Positions 46,812-55,197 are shown, counted from the first letter of the stretch. The stretch is DNA of 64,000 bases from Acidovorax sp. sif1233 (GCF_019218755.1 NZ_JAHUWZ010000002.1:868001-932000); one strand, 5' to 3'. Program-made: numbers and translations. The notes: a model not told the origin generated them from the sequence alone.

Positions 46812-46934
46812 ATGAAAACCGCCGCGCTCAGCCACGCCCTCCCCTGCTGGCTTTTTGCCGGAGCCACGACGCCCCTGCTCGTGGGCCTGTTCGCCGTTGC
46901 CCTCGTGCTGCGCAGGATTTGGAAATGGGCATGA
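46812..46934 (+). CDS. Small single-helix membrane peptide under a LexA box (candidate SOS-induced peptide)
   Basis: The 40-residue product MKTAALSHALPCWLFAGATT... has a hydrophobic segment from about residue 12 to 33 and a basic, tryptophan-containing end (LRRIWKWA). A GGAGCG ribosome site is six bases before the ATG. With the LexA box immediately upstream the gene should be induced by DNA damage. Size and layout recall SOS-controlled membrane peptides such as TisB or small division inhibitors, but there is no sequence match I can claim. The stop overlaps an ATG (46931) that opens a 21-codon frame of no evident meaning. Confidence 0.6.
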   Translation: MKTAALSHALPCWLFAGATTPLLVGLFAVALVLRRIWKWA

Positions 46935-47109
46935 CCTCCGCACGCCCTGCCCTCCCAGGTCATGGCTTGTTGTGCGGCGCCTTGGGGTCGTCTTGAGCCT
47001 GGTGGACCGGGTTCACGCCCCGACGGACCGCTGAGCCCTGCTGCCGGCTCTGGCCGCCGGCCTGCTGTTGCTGGCCTGGCTGGCTGACTGCCGCATGGCC
47101 AGGATGCTC

Positions 47110-47160
47110 CCAATTTGATAGCTTATAGCGCTTGATGCACAAGCACCAGAGTGCCAAAAC
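47110..47160. repeat. Dispersed ATAGCT-type repeat
   Basis: CAATTTGATAGCTTATAGCG, then CTTGATGCACAAGCACC: a diverged copy of the family at 37833 and 49644, ending just at the stop of the LuxR gene at 47164. Confidence 0.75.
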
Positions 47161-47163
47161 ACC

Positions 47164-48261
47164 TCAGACAATATCGCCCACCGCCAGGCACTCGAGCAGC
47201 TCCGCCCGGCTCGCCACGCCCAGCGCCGCATAGAGCTGCCGCCGGTGGTAGACCACCGTGTTCGCGCTGATGCCCATGCACCCGGCGATGCGCGATTCGG
47301 GCAGGCCGCGCGCAAGCCAGTAGGCCAGTTCGCGCTGGCGCGGGGGCAGGCCGGTGCGGCCGAGCGCCTCCAGCAGGCGGGCCGCGGGGGCCACGCGCTG
47401 GGTGATGTGCAGGGCCACGGCCTCGCCGGGGCCGGTGGCTGCGGCCAGGGGTGCAGCGCGCAGGTGGAACGCGCCGTGGGCGTTGCGCAGCGCCATTTCC
47501 GGCGCGGGCGCACCGGGCAGGCGCAGGCGCTGGATGAGCAGCTGCAGCGCATGCGGCAGCGGCGCGCGGCCCGCGCCGCGCCAGCGCCAGCCCAGCGCCT
47601 GGGCCATGAGCGCCTCGGCCTCGGGCGAGGCCCACAGTGGCTGGCCCAGGGGCGTGGCGACGAGCACGCCCTCGCGCAGCACCTCGCCGCCCGCGTTCAC
47701 GCCGCCGGGCCACAGCGTGCGCGCCAGCCACGCCTGCAGCCGCGCCAGCATGGCCAGGTCTTCGTCGGCAAAGGGCCGCGCCCCGGGAGGGCGGAACAGG
47801 AACAGCATGCCCACACCCTGGCCCATGCCCTGGCCTTGCGGCGCGCGCAGCGGCAGGCTGAGCCAGTCGGCCACGCCGGCGGGGCGCATCACCACGTTGT
47901 AGTAGTCGCTGCGCAGCAGCTCGGCGGCGGGCACGCGCAGCATCTGCGCCAGCGACTGCGGGCCGCGCGGGTGGCGGGCGATGTCGTCGCCGTGCTGCAA
48001 CACGTTGTGAAAGACCCGCGCCTCGCTCGCCAGGATGCGCGGGTCGAAGTGGTCGGGCACGGCGGCCTGCACGGCGGGGTGTTCCATGTGCACGTCCAGC
48101 TCGCCGCCCGCACCGGGGTAGAAGTAGCCGCTGGAGTCGAAGCCGATGAGCGCGTGCAGCGAGGCGAGCACGGACGCGATCAGCTCCGGACCGCTCGCAT
48201 CCAGGCGGGCGAGGTGGCGCAGGTGCGCAATGGCGTTCGTCGCCTGGTGGTGCGTGGGCAT
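47164..48261 (-). CDS. LuxR-type HTH regulator, paralogue 2 of 3
   Basis: The 365-residue protein has the same plan as its neighbours: an unassigned sensor-like N-terminal region (HLARLDASGPELIASVLASL, LIGFDSSGYFYPGAGGELDV) and a C-terminal LuxR HTH (LPPRQRELAYWLARGLPESR, MGISANTVVYHRRQLYAALG). There is no receiver and no autoinducer-domain signature. Its start lies 38 bases after a CTACCCC-AGG-GGGGTAG palindrome, which also overlaps the stop codon of paralogue 3 upstream. The gene pair 48299/47164 may be co-transcribed or independently controlled through that site. Confidence 0.88.
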   Translation of the reverse strand: MPTHHQATNAIAHLRHLARLDASGPELIASVLASLHALIGFDSSGYFYPGAGGELDVHMEHPAVQAAVPDHFDPRILASEARVFHNVLQHGDDIARHPRGPQSLAQMLRVPAAELLRSDYYNVVMRPAGVADWLSLPLRAPQGQGMGQGVGMLFLFRPPGARPFADEDLAMLARLQAWLARTLWPGGVNAGGEVLREGVLVATPLGQPLWASPEAEALMAQALGWRWRGAGRAPLPHALQLLIQRLRLPGAPAPEMALRNAHGAFHLRAAPLAAATGPGEAVALHITQRVAPAARLLEALGRTGLPPRQRELAYWLARGLPESRIAGCMGISANTVVYHRRQLYAALGVASRAELLECLAVGDIV

Positions 48262-48298
48262 GGAGGGCCGAATCTATCGGCCCCGCGCGCCGCGCGGC

Positions 48299-48315
48299 CT
48301 ACCCCAGGGGGGTAG
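48299..48315. promoter_or_regulatory. CYACCCC palindrome, copy 2, upstream of LuxR paralogue 2
   Basis: CTACCCC-AGG-GGGGTAG. The first three bases are the stop codon (minus strand) of paralogue 3; the site is 38 bases before the start of paralogue 2 at 48261. Confidence 0.6.
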
Positions 48316-49432
48316 TTGTCGATGGGGGTGGCAGCAGCCGCTCGGCCAGCCCCTGGCGGCCCTGCACGCCCAAAGCGTCGTAGAGCTGGCGGCGGTGGTA
48401 GGCCACGGTGTTGATGCTCACGCCCATGCGCTCGGCGATCTGCGACTCCTGCGCACCGCGCACGAGCCAGTAGGCCAGCTCGGCCTGGCGCCGGGGCAGG
48501 TCCTGCGCGCGCAGGTGCGCGAGCAGCCGGGTGCCGCGCGGCACCCGGCGGGTGATGTGGATGGCGGCCGCCTCGCCCGCGCCCGCCACGCCCGCCAGGC
48601 GCGTGGCGCGCAGCGAGAACGCGCCGTGGGCATTGCGCACCGCCAGGTCGGGCAGCGGCGCCTCGCCGTCCGTGGCGGGCCAGAACAGGCGCTGCACCAG
48701 CAGGCGCACCACGTCCGGCAGATCACTGCCGCCGCCCGCGCGCCAGCGCGTGCCCAGGGCCAGCGCCAGCAGCGCCTGCGCCTCGGGCGACATCCATTGC
48801 AGCCGCCCATCGGGCGACACGACGAGCAGGCCCTGGCCGCAGACCTCGCTGTCGCCACCGGCCTCGCCCGGATCTAGCGGCTGCAGCGCGCGCGCCAGCA
48901 CGGGTTCGAGGCGGCCCAGCGCGGCGGCGTCCTCGGGCGTGAAGCGCCGGTCCGCCTCGCGGCGGTACAGCCACAACATGCCGACACCCTGGCCCGCGCG
49001 CGTGTGCAGCGGCAGCTTCAGGCCATCGCCCACGTCGCCGGGGCGCAGCACCGCGTTGAAGAAGTCGCTGCGCACCAGCTCGGACAGGGGCACCTTGGCC
49101 ATCTGCGGCAGCATCAGCGCGCCGCGTTCCACGCGCAGCGCCTCCTGAAACAAGCGCGCACCCCGGTGCATCACCCGCGCCTCGCTCGCCAGGATGCGCG
49201 GGTCGAAATAGTCGGGCATCGCGGCCTGCAACACGGGGCTCTCCACGAACACCTCCATCTCGCCGCCCGCGCCGGGGTGGATGAGGCAGCCCGCGTCGAA
49301 CCCGATCAGGTGGTGCAGCTCGCCCAGCACGGGCGCGATGGCGTGCGGCCCGGTGGCATCCAGGCAGGCCAGTTGCCGCAGATGGGCGGCGGCTTGGGTG
49401 GCGCGGCGGGGCGTGGGCATGGTTTTTTTCAC
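48299..49432 (-). CDS. LuxR-type HTH regulator, paralogue 3 of 3
   Basis: The 377-residue protein repeats the family plan: QLACLDATGPHAIAPVLGEL and HLIGFDAGCLIHPGAGGEME near the start, FDPRILASEARV, and a C-terminal HTH (LPRRQAELAYWLVRGAQESQ, MGVSINTVAYHRRQLYDALG). It is closest to paralogue 2, with FDPRILASEARV identical in both. In GFDxSGYF the tyrosine-phenylalanine pair is replaced by CL here. The start is MKKTMPTP at 49432. A CTACCCC-GCC-GGGGTGG palindrome lies 37 bases upstream. Confidence 0.88.
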   Translation of the reverse strand: MKKTMPTPRRATQAAAHLRQLACLDATGPHAIAPVLGELHHLIGFDAGCLIHPGAGGEMEVFVESPVLQAAMPDYFDPRILASEARVMHRGARLFQEALRVERGALMLPQMAKVPLSELVRSDFFNAVLRPGDVGDGLKLPLHTRAGQGVGMLWLYRREADRRFTPEDAAALGRLEPVLARALQPLDPGEAGGDSEVCGQGLLVVSPDGRLQWMSPEAQALLALALGTRWRAGGGSDLPDVVRLLVQRLFWPATDGEAPLPDLAVRNAHGAFSLRATRLAGVAGAGEAAAIHITRRVPRGTRLLAHLRAQDLPRRQAELAYWLVRGAQESQIAERMGVSINTVAYHRRQLYDALGVQGRQGLAERLLPPPSTTTPLG

Positions 49433-49468
49433 GAAAGCGCGAATGTAGCGCGCCGCGCCGCCGCACGA

Positions 49469-49485
49469 CTACCCCGCCGGGGTGG
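49469..49485. promoter_or_regulatory. CYACCCC palindrome, copy 3, upstream of LuxR paralogue 3
   Basis: CTACCCC-GCC-GGGGTGG, 37 bases before the start at 49432 and in the divergent region shared with the exported-protein genes to the right. Confidence 0.6.
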
Positions 49486-49643
49486 GGCCGCACGGGCGGT
49501 GCGCCCCTAGCCTTGCGCGCATCCCCACGGCGGGCCGGCCCGGCTGCCTGGATACATCGACAGGACGTGCGCAAACAAGGATGCCACAGCGGCCTTGCCA
49601 TGGTGCAAACGTCTTTCCGGAACCCGTTCTTGCGTAAATCCTC

Positions 49644-49704
49644 ATCGAATTTGATAGCTGCCAGCGCTTGTACAGCAAGCGCTTTCGGCCATTTTTACTT
49701 CAAA
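49644..49704. repeat. Dispersed ATAGCT-type repeat
   Basis: ATTTGATAGCTGCCAGCGCT, TGTACAGCAAGCGCT, CGGCCATTTTTAC: the best-preserved copy in the window, with AGCGCTT/AAGCGCT arms. It lies just before the start of the small exported protein. Confidence 0.85.
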
Positions 49705-49732
49705 CCAAAACCTTGTCCTCGTGAACACTGCC

Positions 49733-50173
49733 ATGCCCCTTGCCATCACCCACACCCTCGCCGCGCTGGCGCTGGTCGCCACCACCGCCAGCGCCTGGGC
49801 GGCGGGCGCCGCCGACCCGGCGCACTTTCGCCTCACGCCCGCGCTGCTGGACCGCATGGAAGCGGCGGCGGCCGAGCTGCGCAAGCTGCCGCAGGCGCCC
49901 GGGAGCAGCGGCGATGAGGACGACGACGACGCCGACGCCGAGTCGGTCGAGGACCTCGCCCGCAAGCTCGACGCCCACCCCCAGGTGCGCGCCGCGCTGG
50001 CGCGCCAGGGCCTGACCAGCCGCGAATACGCCACCGCCACGCTGGCCGCCCTGCACGCGGGCATGGCGCTGGCCGTGGAGAAGGCGCCCGGCGCCCAGCC
50101 CGCGCCAGGCTTCACGCCCGAGCAGCGCGCCAACGTGGAAGTGATGCGCGCGCGCCGCAAGGGGCGCCCTTGA
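49733..50173 (+). CDS. Small exported protein with acidic DEDDDD stretch
   Basis: From ATG 49733 the product has 146 residues; GTG 49721 would add four. A signal peptide (about 25 residues, ending SAWA) is followed by a charged alpha-helical region: HFRLTPALLDRMEAAAAELR, an acidic patch GDEDDDDADAESVEDLARKL, and YATATLAALHAGMALAVEK. I do not recognise a family. It stands first in a run of exported-protein genes separated by dispersed repeats. Confidence 0.75.
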   Translation: MPLAITHTLAALALVATTASAWAAGAADPAHFRLTPALLDRMEAAAAELRKLPQAPGSSGDEDDDDADAESVEDLARKLDAHPQVRAALARQGLTSREYATATLAALHAGMALAVEKAPGAQPAPGFTPEQRANVEVMRARRKGRP

Positions 50174-50219
50174 GCACTCTATTTCACGTCCTTTTCCCAA
50201 CAACAGCACATCCAGAGGA

Positions 50220-50360
50220 ATGCTTCTTTCCATGCCCGGCCACAGCCAGCCCTGGTGGCGCGCTCCCGACGCCCCCGTCACCTACCTCGGCGACGAGGAC
50301 GAACGCTCCATCGCCGCCAAGGACCAGCGGGCGCGATTGGAATCACTCCTGATTCGATAG
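50220..50360 (+). CDS. Possible 46-residue peptide ending in a dispersed repeat
   Basis: An ATG frame with GC-rich third positions reads MLLSMPGHSQPWWRAPDAPV, then TYLGDEDERSIAAKDQRARL and stops at TAG 50358-50360, which belongs to the repeat. AGAGGA touches the first ATG; a second ATG at 50232 is possible. Codon use fits the surrounding genes, but there is no recognised family. Confidence 0.35.
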   Translation: MLLSMPGHSQPWWRAPDAPVTYLGDEDERSIAAKDQRARLESLLIR

Positions 50361-50407
50361 CTTCCAACGCTTGACAAATAAGCGCCGGTGGCACTTTTTA
50401 ACCACAA
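50349..50407. repeat. Dispersed ATAGCT-type repeat
   Basis: CTGATTCGATAGCTTCCAAC, GCTTGACAAATAAGCGC and a GGCACTTTTTAACCACAA end. The first of three near-identical copies that separate the genes at 50220, 50411, 51736 and 53729. Confidence 0.85.
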
Positions 50408-50410
50408 CCC

Positions 50411-51661
50411 ATGACACACGCCATGCACCACCCCCTGCGCCACTGGCTCGCAGCCGTGCTGGCCACTGCCGCGGCCTGCGCGGCGCATGCCGCGCCGTTC
50501 GCCATCACCAGCACCGGCACCATCGACCAGTCCACCTTCGCCGAAATCCGCGATGGCGAGCGCTACGCCGTCACAATGGTCTACGACAACGGGGGCAATA
50601 CCGCCCAAAGCCAGACATGGCGGCCCGCCGACCTCAGGTGCGTCATCTGGCGCATGAACAATGCCGCCAACGTGGTCTACACGCAGGCCAGCTTCAACGG
50701 GGCGCAGTTCTCGGGCCCCTTTACCGCCACGGATGCCAGCGGAGCGCTGCTGCCCAACGGCTTGAACATCACCAGCCTGGCCAGCAACAACAACCCCTAC
50801 ACCGTCGATGGCTTGGTGCTCGCCACCGCCCCGAGCTGGAATGCCGAGTTCAGTGGGAGCATCAATACTTTCAGCGAGGGCATATCGGGCGGTCGGAGCT
50901 TCCGGCAGCTCAATCTGGGCCTGCGCATAGGCACCGCCAACCCCGTCGCCGTCGCCAGCGACTGCGAGGCACCGCCGCTGCCGCCGGGCGTGCCCACCCA
51001 GGCCGCCGCCACGCCCGGCGATGGCGAAGTGGCCGTGCGCTGGCAAGCACCCGCGGGCGGCGCGGTGAGCGCCACGCCGGTGAGCTACACCGTCACCGCC
51101 CTGAACCTGAGCGCCGTCAGCGGCACCTGCACCGCGCCGCACCCCGCCACCAATTGCATCGTGAGCGGTCTGAGCAACGGCACCAGCTACCGCTTCCTCG
51201 TGAGGGCGGCCGCAGCGGACGGGTCCATCTCCCCTCCTTCATTGGCCTTCGCGACACCCAGCGCCAATCCCGCCCCTGGCGCCCCCACGGGCGTGACGGC
51301 CCAGCCCGGCAACGGCCAGATCACACTGAACTGGCTGGCACCCGTGGGCGGCACGCCGCCCGTGAGCTACACCGTCACGGCCAGCCAAGGCGGCGCCAGC
51401 TGCACCGTGCCAGCGCCCACCACCCGCTGCACCGTGCCGGGCCTGACCAATGGCACGGCCTACACCCTCTGGGTGACGGCCACCGGAGCCAATGGCAGCG
51501 TGTCCGCCAGCTCGTTCCCGCTGGTCATCGCCACGCCCCGCGCGATGCCTCCAGGCCCCGGTGGTGTGCAACCCGTGCCCACGCTGTCGCAGTGGGGCGT
51601 GCTGCTGCTGAGCGTGCTGGTACTGCTGGCAGTCGTTCGCCGCCGTGCCATCCACTCCTGA
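50411..51661 (+). CDS. Surface protein with two fibronectin III domains and IPTL-CTERM sorting tail
   Basis: The 416-residue protein has a signal peptide (from MTHAMHHPLRHWLAAVLATA to AHA), a beta-rich region to about residue 190, and two fibronectin type III modules (PPGVPTQAAATPGDGEVAVR and GAPTGVTAQPGNGQITLNWL). It ends with VPTLSQWGVLLLSVLVLLAV plus a basic RRR end, an IPTL-CTERM signal. Such tails are thought to be cut by the exosortase XrtH; no exosortase is in the window. It may be attached to or released from the outer surface. The stop codon lies in a dispersed repeat. Confidence 0.88.
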   Translation: MTHAMHHPLRHWLAAVLATAAACAAHAAPFAITSTGTIDQSTFAEIRDGERYAVTMVYDNGGNTAQSQTWRPADLRCVIWRMNNAANVVYTQASFNGAQFSGPFTATDASGALLPNGLNITSLASNNNPYTVDGLVLATAPSWNAEFSGSINTFSEGISGGRSFRQLNLGLRIGTANPVAVASDCEAPPLPPGVPTQAAATPGDGEVAVRWQAPAGGAVSATPVSYTVTALNLSAVSGTCTAPHPATNCIVSGLSNGTSYRFLVRAAAADGSISPPSLAFATPSANPAPGAPTGVTAQPGNGQITLNWLAPVGGTPPVSYTVTASQGGASCTVPAPTTRCTVPGLTNGTAYTLWVTATGANGSVSASSFPLVIATPRAMPPGPGGVQPVPTLSQWGVLLLSVLVLLAVVRRRAIHS

Positions 51662-51719
51662 TTCGATAGCTGCCAGCGCCTTTCCAGAAAAGCGCTGGAG
51701 CCACTTTTAACCACAAAAA
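51658..51719. repeat. Dispersed ATAGCT-type repeat
   Basis: CTGATTCGATAGCTGCCAGC, GCCTTTCCAGAAAAGCGC and an end CCACTTTTAACCACAAAAAA. Its TGA is the stop of the preceding gene. Confidence 0.85.
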
Positions 51720-51735
51720 AGAGGATCTCACCCCC

Positions 51736-53283
51736 ATGCACTCACCCACCCACCACCACCGCAGAGCCCTGCGGCGCCTGCTGCACGCCAGCGCGCTGTG
51801 CCTGGGCATGGCCGCCGCCCATGCGGGCTGGACCCCCATCGCGCCCATGGACGAGGCCCGCACGCTGCACACCGCAACCCGGCTGGCCGATTCCACCGTG
51901 CTGGTGGCGGGCGGCGACACCGGCAACGTGGATGGCGGAAACAACCCCATCGCCCTCGCCACCACCCGCCTGTACAACCCCGCGGCCAACACCTGGAGCA
52001 GCGGCCCCGACCTGCCCAGCCCCCGTTTCGGCCACACCGCCACCCCGCTGCCCGGCGGCAATGTGCTGCTGGTCGGCGGGCGGGAGGCCGGCCCGGTGAA
52101 CAGCGCCAACGCCAACAGCCTCCTCTACAGCGCCCTGACCAACACCTTCGCCGCCAGCACGGGCCAGCTGACGCTGCGCCGCTCTCACCACACCGCCACG
52201 CTGCTGCCCAATGGCACCGTGCTCGTGGTGGGCGGCCGGGGCATCGCGGGGCAGGAGGCGCTGTCCTCCGTGGAAATCTTCGACCCCGTCACCGGCACCT
52301 GGTCCAGCGGCATCGACCTGCCCGCCCGCAGGCGCGAGCACACCGCCACGCTGCTGCCCGATGGCCGCGTGCTGGTGGTGGGCGGCTACGACAACGGCAA
52401 CATCGCCGCCCAAAGCGCCTACCTGCGCGACCCCGCCACGGGCGCATGGACGGAGGTGCCCGTCCCCGCCCTGAACACCTTCTACCGTGCGCGGCACACC
52501 GCCACGCTGTTGCCCGATGGCCGGGTGCTGGTGGCAGGCGGCAACAGCCACGTCACGACCACCCTGGTGTTCAACCCCGCCGACAGCACCTGGGCGGCGG
52601 GCCCGAATCTCCCCGCTGTCGAGTTCGGCGGCAACAGCGCCACCCTGCTGCCTGGTGTCCCTGGCAACGTGCTGGTGGCAGGGGGCGACAGCGCGGGTGG
52701 CGCCAGCGTCATCGCCTCGACAGTCTCCTTTGCCTCCGGCCCGGGTCAAGCCACCCGGCAGCCCGACTTGGTCACCGCCCGCCGGGGCCACACCGCGACC
52801 CTGCTTGCTGGCGGCCAGGTGCTGGTGCTGGGCGGCGAAACCACTGGCGACGCCGTCACGAACACCGGCGAGCTGTACACCCACACCGCACCCCTGCCCC
52901 CCGCCAACGTCACCGCCCAGCCCGGCGACACCCAGGTCACCGTGCGCTGGCAAGCCCCCGCAGGCACCGGAACCACGCCCGCCCACTACACCGTCACCGC
53001 CCAGCCCGGCGGCCGCACCTGCACCGCCAACTACCCCGCGACCAGCTGCACCGTGACGGGGCTGACCAACGGCACGCCCTACACCTTCACCGTTGTCGCT
53101 TCCGCCCTGGGCGGCATCGACTCGGCCCCCTCGGCGCCGCCCGCCGCCGCCACGCCCAGCGCGGCGGCCCCCGGCGGGCCGGGCAACGCACAGGCCGTGC
53201 CCACGCTGTCGCAATGGGGCGTGCTGCTGCTCAGCGCGCTGATGCTGCTCGCAGGCGTGCGCCTCCGCGCTGTGGGCTCCTGA
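51736..53283 (+). CDS. Kelch-repeat surface protein with fibronectin III domain and IPTL-CTERM tail
   Basis: The 515-residue protein has a signal peptide (ending AAAHA), then about six Kelch motifs of around 50 residues, seen as repeats of HTATLLPDGRVLVVGG (residues near 30, 95, 150, 200, 255, 350). Six motifs would make a beta propeller like galactose oxidase. A fibronectin III module follows (PPANVTAQPGDTQVTVRWQA), then VPTLSQWGVLLLSALMLLAG and a basic end. It appears to be a paralogue of the previous gene in its last 130 residues. Catalytic copper ligands of galactose oxidase were not seen, so a binding role is likelier. Confidence 0.9.
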   Translation: MHSPTHHHRRALRRLLHASALCLGMAAAHAGWTPIAPMDEARTLHTATRLADSTVLVAGGDTGNVDGGNNPIALATTRLYNPAANTWSSGPDLPSPRFGHTATPLPGGNVLLVGGREAGPVNSANANSLLYSALTNTFAASTGQLTLRRSHHTATLLPNGTVLVVGGRGIAGQEALSSVEIFDPVTGTWSSGIDLPARRREHTATLLPDGRVLVVGGYDNGNIAAQSAYLRDPATGAWTEVPVPALNTFYRARHTATLLPDGRVLVAGGNSHVTTTLVFNPADSTWAAGPNLPAVEFGGNSATLLPGVPGNVLVAGGDSAGGASVIASTVSFASGPGQATRQPDLVTARRGHTATLLAGGQVLVLGGETTGDAVTNTGELYTHTAPLPPANVTAQPGDTQVTVRWQAPAGTGTTPAHYTVTAQPGGRTCTANYPATSCTVTGLTNGTPYTFTVVASALGGIDSAPSAPPAAATPSAAAPGGPGNAQAVPTLSQWGVLLLSALMLLAGVRLRAVGS

Positions 53284-53330
53284 TTCGATAGCTGCCAGCG
53301 CAACCCCGACAAGCGCCGGCAGGGTTTCAC
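53279..53330. repeat. Dispersed ATAGCT-type repeat
   Basis: CTGATTCGATAGCTGCCAGC, GCAACCCCGACAAGCGCCGG: third copy in this cluster. Its TGA is the stop of the Kelch gene. Confidence 0.8.
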
Positions 53331-53728
53331 AGGCCAGCAGCAGGGCGCCGGCAATTGCCAGCCCCCTCACGCACAAGGGCGGCCGTGGCCACCGCGCAGG
53401 ACACGCCCGGAGGCTTGGCCAACCACCGCCGGTGTCGAGCAGACCCGCACTGGCCAGGCAGACCGGGCTCCCTGTGGGCTCTCTGTGGGCGCCTTTTCTT
53501 TTTGCCTGGAGGGAAGCGGGTGTGCAGGCAGCCGCAAATCTGCGCGGATCCCGCTCAAGAGGGCTGGGAGGGGAAGACGGCCAACCAACCGATCAGCGGT
53601 CAAGCGCTGGCCGAGAGGACCGGGGTGGAGTGCTTGCCAAAGGTGCCTCCCCGCACCGAGCGACGGCGCTCCGGGTGTCTGCGCTATAACTCGACTTTCC
53701 CCATCTCTTTGCATCGAGAGCCACCACC
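53331..53728. other. Gene-free region upstream of the HU gene
   Basis: About 400 bases without a supported gene; frames of 85-125 codons here lack family features. It ends in the leader of the HU gene, with no clearly readable promoter. Confidence 0.4.
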
Positions 53729-54040
53729 ATGAACCGCGCCGAACTCGTTGACATCCTGGCCTCCAGGAACAACCTGTCCAAGACCGCTGCCAATGCGGTG
53801 CTGGAAACCCTGATCGAAGCCGTCCAGACTGCGGTCAAGAAGGGCGACGCCGTTCAACTGGTGGGCTTTGGCACCTTCAAGTCCGCCAAGCGCGCTGCGC
53901 GCACGGGCAAGAACCCATCGACCGGCGCGGCGCTGAAGATCCCTGCCAGCACGGTGCCCAAGTTCGTGCCCGGCGCCAGGTTCAAGGCGGTGGTGGATCC
54001 CAGGGCGGCCCAGCGCAAGGCTGAAAAGGCGGGCAAGTAG
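53729..54040 (+). CDS. HU-family DNA-binding protein
   Basis: The 103-residue protein is a full HU/IHF fold: MNRAELVDILASRNNLSKTA, the VGFGTF hinge, and the DNA-binding arm RTGKNPSTGAALKIPASTVP with the conserved proline that kinks DNA. It extends about 13 residues past the usual 90, with a basic tail (RAAQRKAEKAGK). HU proteins bend and compact DNA non-specifically. It is probably not the only HU gene of the genome. Confidence 0.96.
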   Translation: MNRAELVDILASRNNLSKTAANAVLETLIEAVQTAVKKGDAVQLVGFGTFKSAKRAARTGKNPSTGAALKIPASTVPKFVPGARFKAVVDPRAAQRKAEKAGK

Positions 54041-54185
54041 GCCTGCGTCCGTCGCGCTGGCCCGGGGCCGGCGCGGTCCTGTCTCTTCAGACGCCAGGAG
54101 TTTTGCGCGCAGTGCGCGCAACCCTTGCGCTTCCTTGTGTTGTGTGTCGAGACGACCGGACTCCTTCCATCCTGTGCCCCTTCCG

Positions 54186-55097
54186 ATGAAGCTTTCCGCA
54201 TTCCAGTCCATCCGGCGCGAGACCGCAGGTCTTTGGCTGGGGGTGCTGGGCGTGGCGTTTTTTGGCATCACGCTGCCCGCCACGCGCCTGGCCACCGGCA
54301 CGGCCGATGCGCCGCAGCTGTCCCCCTGGTTCGTCACGCTGGGGCGCGCCGCGCTTGCGGGCATGCTGTCCGTCCTGTTTCTCGCGCTCACCAGGCCGCC
54401 CTTGCCCACCCGGGTTCAGTGGAAGCCGCTCGGGATGGCGGTGCTGGGGAACCTGCTGGGATATCCCTTGCTGCTGGCCTATGCCCTGCGCACCGTGACG
54501 GCTGGCCATGCGGCAGTGATCACGGCCCTGCTGCCCCTGGTCACCTCGGTGTGTGCCGCCTTGGTGCTGCGCCAGCGCGCGCGCCCGGGGTTCTGGGTTT
54601 GTGCCTTGCTGGGCAGCGCGCTGGTGGTGGCGTTCTCGGCGCTGCGGGCGCACAGTGCTGGCGGCCATGGGTTGGGCTTCGAGGTCGCGGATCTGCTCCT
54701 GGTCGGGGGCGTCATTGCCGCCTCCGTGGGATATGTCTACGGGGCGCAGGTGACTCCTGCACTGGGTGCCGAGCGGGTGATCTGCTGGGTGTGCGTGATG
54801 GCCCTGCCGGTGACGTTGCCCGCCACTTTCCTGTTGTGGCCCGCGCAATCCGTGTCGGCGACTGCGTGGGCGGGATTCGTCTATGTGGGAGTGTTTTCCA
54901 TGTGGGCCGGGTTCTTTGCCTGGTACCGTGGCTTGGCGCTGGGGGGTGCGCTGCGCGTGGGCCAGGTACAGCTCTTGCAGCCGTTCTTTGCCATTGCGGC
55001 ATCCATACCGCTGCTCGGCGAACCGGTGGATGCCACCACGCTGGGGTTTGCGCTGGCGGTGGTGGCGACCGTGGTGGTGGGGCGAAGGTTTGCGTGA
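54186..55097 (+). CDS. EamA/DMT-family transporter
   Basis: The 303-residue protein has ten membrane helices in two EamA halves: WLGVLGVAFFGITLPATRLA and ALRTVTAGHAAVITALLPLV in the first, AGFVYVGVFSMWAGFFAWYR and VGQVQLLQPFFAIAASIPLL in the second. ATG 54186 is preferred to the frame start at 54135 because it sits just before the first helix. It probably exports an amino acid or metabolite. It has no obvious regulator beside it. Confidence 0.92.
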   Translation: MKLSAFQSIRRETAGLWLGVLGVAFFGITLPATRLATGTADAPQLSPWFVTLGRAALAGMLSVLFLALTRPPLPTRVQWKPLGMAVLGNLLGYPLLLAYALRTVTAGHAAVITALLPLVTSVCAALVLRQRARPGFWVCALLGSALVVAFSALRAHSAGGHGLGFEVADLLLVGGVIAASVGYVYGAQVTPALGAERVICWVCVMALPVTLPATFLLWPAQSVSATAWAGFVYVGVFSMWAGFFAWYRGLALGGALRVGQVQLLQPFFAIAASIPLLGEPVDATTLGFALAVVATVVVGRRFA

Positions 55098-55197
55098 CAC
55101 GGTCGCTGCCAGATGCGTCCCGGGCCGCCGGTGCAAGCCGGTCATGTCGTCAGTGTCGCGCCCTGCGGGGTGCGTGCAGATCACGTACCATCCGCCC

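Noticed and set aside
46931..46996. 21-codon frame overlapping the SOS-peptide stop as ATGA
   Set aside because: Too short and without a ribosome site or coding character; the overlap is probably chance.
51742..53376. 544-codon minus-strand frame
   Set aside because: Antisense to the Kelch gene; Gly/His/Ala repeats merely mirror the Kelch codons.
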